NCBI RefSeq assembly: GCF_001675165.1
Contig: NZ_LROS01000027.1
Location: forward strand, 1-40,755
Source of the DNA: Clostridium ragsdalei P11
GTDB taxonomy: Bacteria; Bacillota; Clostridia; Clostridiales; Clostridiaceae
Direction: 5' to 3'
Length of the DNA: 40,755 nucleotides
This document shows, piece after piece, positions 33,878 to 40,755 of this stretch. The translations under genes and the position numbers were made by a program. Numbering within the stretch: the first letter of the stretch is position 1; each line of letters opens with the position of its first letter. Under the pieces are notes generated by a model, which worked only from the letters and a program-made list of their open reading frames with translations, ran no database searches and had not been told where the DNA came from.

Positions 33878-35026
33878 ATGCAAGATAAAAATATAGATGT
33901 TAAAAAGGCTGTGGCTCTATATATACACATACCCTTCTGTAAAAAAAAGTGCCTCTATTGTGATTTCCCATCTTATAGTGGAAAAGAAAAACTTATGGTA
34001 AATTATACAAAAGCACTGGCTAAAGATATAGAATCTATAGGAGATAGAAAAATAAAAACTATATTTATAGGTGGGGGAACTCCCACCTATTTATCATTAG
34101 AATCCTGGAATAACATATATGAAGTATTAAAGAAAATAAATGTAGAAGATGACTTAGAATTTACAGTAGAAGGTAATCCGGGTACATTTACAGAAGAGAA
34201 AATTAAAGCTTTAAAGAAGATGGGAGTAAATAGACTCAGTATAGGTCTTCAGGCTTGGCAGAATTCTATACTTAAATGTATAGGTAGAATTCATACTTTA
34301 GAAGATTTTTTAAAGACATATGACATGGCAAGAAAATTTGGTTTTTCAAATATAAACATAGATCTTATGTTTGGACTTCCAGGTCAGACAATAAAAGATT
34401 GGAAAGAATCTCTGCAAAATGTAGTTAAGTTGAATCCGGAACATATATCTTGTTATAGCCTTATAGTGGAAAAAGGTACTCCTTTTTACAAAGCACATGA
34501 GTCAAAAAGTTTGAATTTGCCTGGAGAAGAAGAAGAAAGACAGATGTATTATTTTACACTAGATTTTTTGTCTAAAATGGGATATGAACAATATGAAATA
34601 TCCAATTTTTCGAAAAAATATAGAAAATGCAAGCATAATTTAATTTACTGGAACTTAGAGGAATATATAGGTTGTGGGGCAGGTGCTCATTCCTATGTAG
34701 ATGGGTACAGGTATAGAAATACAAAAAATATAGAAGAATATATTTTACAGGGAAATTTAAACCAGTTTTTAAGATTAGATAAACATAAAAATTCTATCTG
34801 TGACAGTATGGAGGAATTTGTATTTATGGGTCTCAGAAAAATAGATGGAATTTCTACAGAAGATTTTTACAAGAGATTTAACAAGAATATTTATTCTGTA
34901 TATGGTAATGTAATTGAAAAGTACATAAACATGGGTATTTTAATAAAAGAGGGACATATGTTGTACTTAAGTAAAAGAGGAATAGAAGTATCTAATAGTG
35001 TAATGTGTGACTTTATATTGACATAA
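33878..35026 (+). CDS. hemW: HemW, radical-SAM haem chaperone
   Basis: A 382-residue radical-SAM protein of the coproporphyrinogen-oxidase-like group. The cluster motif CKKKCLYCDF (CX3CX2C, about residues 20-27), the GGGTPTYL motif and the HNxxYW motif (HNLIYWN, about residue 250) mark HemW, which transfers haem, rather than HemN. It follows lepA by 48 bases and precedes hrcA, the usual Firmicute order. The ATG follows GGAAGTGG. Confidence 0.93.
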   Translation: MQDKNIDVKKAVALYIHIPFCKKKCLYCDFPSYSGKEKLMVNYTKALAKDIESIGDRKIKTIFIGGGTPTYLSLESWNNIYEVLKKINVEDDLEFTVEGNPGTFTEEKIKALKKMGVNRLSIGLQAWQNSILKCIGRIHTLEDFLKTYDMARKFGFSNINIDLMFGLPGQTIKDWKESLQNVVKLNPEHISCYSLIVEKGTPFYKAHESKSLNLPGEEEERQMYYFTLDFLSKMGYEQYEISNFSKKYRKCKHNLIYWNLEEYIGCGAGAHSYVDGYRYRNTKNIEEYILQGNLNQFLRLDKHKNSICDSMEEFVFMGLRKIDGISTEDFYKRFNKNIYSVYGNVIEKYINMGILIKEGHMLYLSKRGIEVSNSVMCDFILT

Positions 35027-35131
35027 TTTCAAGTGAGTTAGATATTTTAAGTAAATGTGAGAAACCTCAATGAATTTCATTTTAAATTATAAAAAACATA
35101 TTATTTAACTTCATAATATAGTTATATAGTA

Positions 35132-35160
35132 TTGACAAAAAAAATTATGAGTGATATTTT
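35132..35160 (+). promoter_or_regulatory. Sigma-A promoter of the hrcA-dnaK operon
   Basis: Perfect TTGACA (35132-35137), a 17-base spacer and TATTTT (35155-35160) lie just before the CIRCE operator, which would cover the start site. Confidence 0.75.
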
Positions 35161-35173
35161 TTAATCATAGCAA

Positions 35174-35200
35174 TTAGCACTCAACAACAATGAGTGCTAA
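35174..35200 (+). promoter_or_regulatory. CIRCE operator
   Basis: TTAGCACTC-N9-GAGTGCTAA is a perfect match to the HrcA-binding CIRCE element. It is 15 bases before the hrcA start codon, so HrcA represses its own operon. Confidence 0.97.
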
Positions 35201-35215
35201 TAAAGAGGTGATATT

Positions 35216-36256
35216 ATGGAAATGGATGAAAGAAAAATAAAAATACTTCAGGCAATAGTAAATGATTATATAAACACTGCAGAGCCTGTTGGATCCAGAA
35301 CCATAGCTAAAAAATACAACTTAGGTGTAAGTTCAGCTACTATAAGAAATGAAATGGCGGATCTGGAGGAAATGGGTTATTTAGAACAACTTCACAGTTC
35401 TTCAGGAAGGATACCTTCTAATAATGGATACAGGTTGTATGTTGACAAATTGATGCAGATACCAAATTTGAGCGAAGAAGAAATGTATATAATAAAATCA
35501 CAGATTATAGATGCAGCTTTATTTGAGGTTGATAAAATATTAAAGCAGGCTGTTTGTCTTTTATCGGAGCTTACTAAACTTACTTCTATAGTTAGAGCAC
35601 CTTCAGTTAAAAGGGGCTATATAAAGCATGTACAGTTAATAAACATTGAATCAAGCACCAATATATTATTGGTACTTATAATTGATAGCGGTATTATAAA
35701 GAACAATTTGATAAAGGTAGGAAAAACTATTTCAGATGATACTCTTGTTAAATTAAGTAATATGCTAAACGTCAGATTAAAGAATTTAAGTGCTGAACAG
35801 ATAAATTTGGAAGTTATAAATAATTTAAAAAATGATTTCCAAGGATATGAAGATATATTCAATAATATAATTTCTGCATTGTATGATAGTTTAAATAGTG
35901 TAGATAATTCAAATATATATACCCAGGGGGCTACAAATATTTTTAATTATCCGGAATATAAGGATATAGAAAAGGCAAGAGAATTTTTATCTATGATGGA
36001 TAATAAAGATAAAGTTAGCAGCTTACTGAACAGTAATTCAAATATTTCAGTAAAAATAGGTAAGGAAAATTATACAGAAGGTGCAGAAGATTGTAGCGTT
36101 GTGTCTGCTGTTTACAGTTTGAATGAAAGACCTATAGGTGAAATTGGAGTCATAGGACCTACAAGGATACCTTATTCTAAAGTCATATCAATACTTGCAA
36201 ATGTAGTAAAGGAAATGAATTATATTTTAAGTAATGCTTATTCTGATGAAAAATAG
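35216..36256 (+). CDS. hrcA: Heat-inducible repressor HrcA
   Basis: The 346-residue repressor binds CIRCE and is kept active by GroEL. The N-terminal winged helix is MDERKIKILQAIVNDYINTA with PVGSRTIAKKYNLGVSSATI, followed by RNEMADLEEMGYLEQLHSSS. The C-terminal dimerisation domain ends in IGEIGVIGPTRIPYSKVI. The start follows AAAGAGGTGATATT. It is the first gene of the hrcA-grpE-dnaK-dnaJ operon. Confidence 0.97.
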   Translation: MEMDERKIKILQAIVNDYINTAEPVGSRTIAKKYNLGVSSATIRNEMADLEEMGYLEQLHSSSGRIPSNNGYRLYVDKLMQIPNLSEEEMYIIKSQIIDAALFEVDKILKQAVCLLSELTKLTSIVRAPSVKRGYIKHVQLINIESSTNILLVLIIDSGIIKNNLIKVGKTISDDTLVKLSNMLNVRLKNLSAEQINLEVINNLKNDFQGYEDIFNNIISALYDSLNSVDNSNIYTQGATNIFNYPEYKDIEKAREFLSMMDNKDKVSSLLNSNSNISVKIGKENYTEGAEDCSVVSAVYSLNERPIGEIGVIGPTRIPYSKVISILANVVKEMNYILSNAYSDEK

Positions 36257-36306
36257 AATAAATTTTGTAAAATATGTATAAATGTTAGATTGGAGGAAAT
36301 ATCTAA

Positions 36307-36939
36307 ATGTTAAAGGATAAAGGTGATAATGTAAAAGACCTTAATGAAGAATGTGAAAATGATTCAGAAAATGAAAAAAAAGATAAAGATAATGAAAGTG
36401 TAGATGAAAGCACAGAGGATAATTCAGAAGAGGAAGTAGAAGAAACAGAAGATAAAGAGATAAGTTTGCTAGGAGAATTAAAAAAAGAAAATTTGAAATT
36501 AAAAGATGAAAATAAGAAGGCCATAAATGAATTGGATTCTACTAAAGATAGACTTGCAAGAGTTATGGCAGAGTATGACAACTTTAGAAAAAGAACTATT
36601 AAAGAGAAGGATAATATTTATTCCGATGCTTGTAAGGATATATTAAAAGAAGTTTTACCAGTGTTAGATAACCTGGAAAGGGCAGTAAATGTAGAAGGAA
36701 ATGCAGAAGATTTGAAAAAAGGTATAGAGATGACAATGAAGCAATTTAATAATGCCCTTTCAAAATTAAATGTAGAGGAAATACCTTGCGAAGGAGAATT
36801 TGATCCCAATCTACATAATGCAGTTATGCATATAGAAGATGATAAATATGATAAAAATTCTATAGTAGAAGTATTGCAAAAAGGATACAAGAGAGAAGAC
36901 AAAATAATTAGATACAGTATGGTTAAAGTAGCAAATTAA
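36307..36939 (+). CDS. grpE: GrpE nucleotide-exchange factor
   Basis: The 210-residue co-chaperone releases ADP from DnaK. A long acidic, low-complexity N-terminus (NDSENEKKDKDNESVDESTE) precedes the coiled coil and the family signature RVMAEYDNFRKRTIKEKD. The C-terminal beta wing contains FDPNLHNAVMHIED and ends RYSMVKVAN. Ribosome site GGAGGAAATATCTAA. It lies 50 bases after hrcA. Confidence 0.96.
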   Translation: MLKDKGDNVKDLNEECENDSENEKKDKDNESVDESTEDNSEEEVEETEDKEISLLGELKKENLKLKDENKKAINELDSTKDRLARVMAEYDNFRKRTIKEKDNIYSDACKDILKEVLPVLDNLERAVNVEGNAEDLKKGIEMTMKQFNNALSKLNVEEIPCEGEFDPNLHNAVMHIEDDKYDKNSIVEVLQKGYKREDKIIRYSMVKVAN

Positions 36940-37017
36940 GTTTAAAACATACAAATTAAATTTGTTTGAATTAAATATATGCAAGATAATTTTAACGCAG
37001 TTAAATTTAGGAGGTAA

Positions 37018-38907
<1,890 letters not shown>

Positions 38908-38953
38908 TATTTCCTCTTCACGATTATATGATAAGTGTGTATAATGGTAATAG

Positions 38954-38987
38954 TTAAGGGATGAGTTTTTATACTCTTCCCTTAATT
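38954..38987 (+). terminator. Hairpin after dnaK
   Basis: TTAAGGG and GAGT pair with ACTC and CCCTTAA around small internal loops, followed by TTT. It may partly terminate between dnaK and dnaJ or set their relative levels. Confidence 0.55.
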
Positions 38988-38995
38988 TAAGTAGA

Positions 38996-39156
38996 GAACC
39001 CAAATCTTCGATTTGGTGTGAATCACTTACTCATTCGACCAAAGGGAGAAGGAGTTACAGAAATTAGAACCCAAATCTTCGATTTGGTGTGAATCACTTA
39101 CTCATTTGACCGAAGGGAAAAGGAGTTACACAAATTAGAACTCAAATTTTAGTTCA
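38996..39156 (+). repeat. 71-bp tandem repeat upstream of dnaJ
   Basis: There are two full units (38996-39066 and 39067-39137) and the start of a third (39138-39156). Each unit has a hairpin CCAAATC-TTC-GATTTGG, then TGTGAATCACTTACTCATT and a second stem ending GGAGTTAC. The few differences (TTCGACCAAAGGGAG against TTTGACCGAAGGGAA) keep the second stem pairable. The same module forms the tip of repeat copy E1. Confidence 0.85.
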
Positions 39157-39188
39157 ATGAAAATATTTTAGGTGGTGAAAAGTAAAAA

Positions 39189-40343
39189 ATGGCACAGAAG
39201 GACTATTATGAAGTACTTGGACTTGAAAAAGGTGCAAGTGATGAAGATATAAAAAAAGCATTTAGAAAATTAGCATTGAAATACCACCCAGATAGGAACC
39301 CCAACGATAAAAAAGCTGAAGAAAAATTTAAGGAAATAAATGAAGCCTATCAAGTACTCTCAGACCCTCAGAAAAAGGCGCAATATGATCAGTTTGGAAC
39401 AACTGACTTCAATGGCGGCGGTGATGCAGGCTTTGGAGGTTTTGGAGGTTTTGATTTTTCAGACATGGGAGGCTTTGGAGATATATTTGATTCTTTCTTT
39501 GGAGGCGGCGGTGGCGGATTTGGATCTAGCAGCAGAAGAAGAAGAAATGCACCACAAAAAGGATCAGATCTTGAATATACTCTAAATTTGACTTTTGAAG
39601 AAGCTGTCTTTGGAGTGGAAAAGGAAATAAATATAGCTAGAAATGAAAAATGTGAGGCTTGTGGTGGAACAGGAGCTAAAAAAGGAACACAGCCCCATAC
39701 TTGTGATAAATGCGGTGGAACAGGACAGATGAGAACTCAGAGAAATACACCTCTTGGAAGCTTTGTAAGTATGAGCACTTGTGATAAATGTGGTGGAAGA
39801 GGAACTATAATAAAAGATCCTTGTCCAGAATGCAGAGGAAAAGGTGCAGTAAGAAAACATAGAAAGATAAAAGTGAAGGTTCCGGCAGGAGTAGATAATG
39901 GAAATATAATTCCATTAAGGGGACAAGGAGAAAGTGGCAAGAATGGAGGACAGTCAGGAGATCTTTATGTAAATATAAGGGTTTCACCTCATTCTAAGTT
40001 TAAGAGAAATGGATTTGATATATATACAGATACACATATAAGTTTTGGTAAAGCTTCCCTTGGAACTAGTTTAAAAGTTGCAACTATAGATGGGGATGTA
40101 AAGTATGATGTACCATCAGGAACTCAATCAGGAACTGTGTTTAGGCTTAAAGGCAAGGGTGTCCCTAGGGTTAATGGTCATGGTAGAGGTGACCAATACG
40201 TAAATGTAATTGTTGATGTACCTAAGGATTTAAATGAAAAGCAGAGAGAAGCCATTGTAATGCTTATGGAGGCAAGTGGAGAAATACCTGCAGGAGAAAG
40301 TGGAAAAAAGTCTATCTTTGATAAACTTAAACATCATCACTAA
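39189..40343 (+). CDS. dnaJ: Co-chaperone DnaJ (Hsp40)
   Basis: The 384-residue co-chaperone stimulates DnaK ATPase. The J domain ([20 protein letters not shown] with HPD in KYHPDRNP) is followed by a Gly/Phe-rich linker. Four CxxCxGxG zinc repeats follow ([32 protein letters not shown]) and then the C-terminal substrate domain. Ribosome site AGGTGGTGAAAAGTAAAA. It is 281 bases after dnaK, farther than usual, because a hairpin and the tandem repeat lie between. Confidence 0.97.
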   Translation: MAQKDYYEVLGLEKGASDEDIKKAFRKLALKYHPDRNPNDKKAEEKFKEINEAYQVLSDPQKKAQYDQFGTTDFNGGGDAGFGGFGGFDFSDMGGFGDIFDSFFGGGGGGFGSSSRRRRNAPQKGSDLEYTLNLTFEEAVFGVEKEINIARNEKCEACGGTGAKKGTQPHTCDKCGGTGQMRTQRNTPLGSFVSMSTCDKCGGRGTIIKDPCPECRGKGAVRKHRKIKVKVPAGVDNGNIIPLRGQGESGKNGGQSGDLYVNIRVSPHSKFKRNGFDIYTDTHISFGKASLGTSLKVATIDGDVKYDVPSGTQSGTVFRLKGKGVPRVNGHGRGDQYVNVIVDVPKDLNEKQREAIVMLMEASGEIPAGESGKKSIFDKLKHHH

Positions 40344-40370
40344 TATAATTAGTAATTAAGCACATGGAAT

Positions 40371-40630
40371 TATAGAGTTTCTAAGCAAAAAATAAACTTA
40401 TACTCCGGATATTTTTTACAACCTTCAGCTCGTTAAATATTTTGATAAGGCTAAGAAAAAAATTTTGAAAAATACTGAGAAATTTTCAAAACTCGTGCCT
40501 CAAACAATTGAAAAGTTCTAGATTTTTCAAAAATTTTTCACTAAGCCTTATATACAAAATATTTAAAAAAACTTCATTATTGTAAAAATATGCCTGCGTA
40601 TAAGTTGATTTTTAAGTTAGAAAACCTATA
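40371..40630 (+). mobile_element. Palindromic MITE, copy M3
   Basis: Ends are TATAGAGTTTCTAAGC and the complement of TATAGGTTTTCTAACTTA. Central arms about 40430-40492 and 40505-40570 pair around the loop AACTCGTGCCTCAAACAA, nearly identical to that of M1. It has no coding capacity. It immediately abuts the end of another element at 40629. Confidence 0.7.
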
Positions 40631-40655
40631 TAGGGTTTCTAAGTGATAATTTAAC

Positions 40656-40755
40656 TTATACTAGGAAACTTCTAGCATAAGCTAATGAATGAATCTTAGC
40701 AAAATTAGAATTAAGTTCGTCAAAAAGAATTTTAATATCTGATACTAATTCCCAT
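40656..40755 (-). CDS. C-terminal end of an unidentified, possibly transposase, gene
   Basis: A reverse-strand frame runs off the window end. Its last 32 residues include ELVSDIKILFDELNSNFAKI and end SLAYARSFLV. The stop codon lies within the motif TAGGGTTTCTAAGTGATAAT...AACTTATA, the end sequence of the MITE family, so a transposase is likely by position. The sequence itself is too short to assign. Confidence 0.35.
   Translation of the reverse strand, partial: WELVSDIKILFDELNSNFAKIHSLAYARSFLV

Noticed and set aside
38996-39156. Tandem repeat as a small CRISPR array
   Set aside because: The units are directly adjacent with no unique spacers, and each has two internal hairpins.

Overview
The window is AT-rich, low-GC Firmicute DNA. 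Gene order (comEC-holA-rpsT-gpr-spoIIP-lepA-hemW-hrcA-grpE-dnaK-dnaJ), sporulation genes gpr and spoIIP, a CIRCE operator, a hybrid-cluster protein, TTG starts and strong AGGAGG-type ribosome sites all point to an anaerobic spore-former of the genus Clostridium (sensu stricto). Species cannot be fixed from sequence reading alone. No rRNA, tRNA or CRISPR array was recognised.

Layout. 1-6.5 kb: 3' part of an RND exporter gene, an OsmC-like protein, a YitT-type membrane protein and a methyl-accepting chemotaxis protein with a possible sigma-D promoter. 6.6-12.3 kb: a peptide-type ABC exporter (ATPase plus 848-residue permease), a 29-residue membrane peptide, then a response regulator/histidine kinase pair. 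12.3-14.7 kb: a Crp/Fnr regulator divergent from hybrid-cluster protein (nitrosative/redox stress). 14.7-15.4 kb: hairpin MITEs next to an IS630 transposase remnant. 15.5-21.5 kb: a second two-component system whose regulator and kinase genes are separated by an independently terminated three-gene cassette (DUF1835-like protein, membrane-anchored L7/L12-like protein, second DUF1835-like protein); a lipoprotein gene follows the kinase. 21.5-25.3 kb: a TauE/SafE permease divergent from a P-type ATPase-like protein with altered catalytic motifs. 25.3-40.3 kb: conserved housekeeping block for competence, replication, translation, sporulation and heat shock. 40.3-40.8 kb: another hairpin MITE and the end of an unidentified reverse-strand reading frame.

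The most unusual material is non-coding. At least four intergenic copies of a modular stem-loop element (2.4, 4.3, 22.4 and 28.7 kb, plus a partial copy at 3.2 kb) share one architecture while their stems differ by compensating base changes, so a folded RNA or single-stranded DNA form appears to have been conserved. One copy shares a tip module with a 71-bp tandem repeat between dnaK and dnaJ. A second repeat family consists of long palindromic MITEs whose ends resemble the end of the IS630 remnant. Smaller points: a five-tyrosine leader peptide overlapping the comEC start, a hairpin between the spoIIP ribosome site and its start codon, and a palindrome that contains the last codons of both holA and rpsT.
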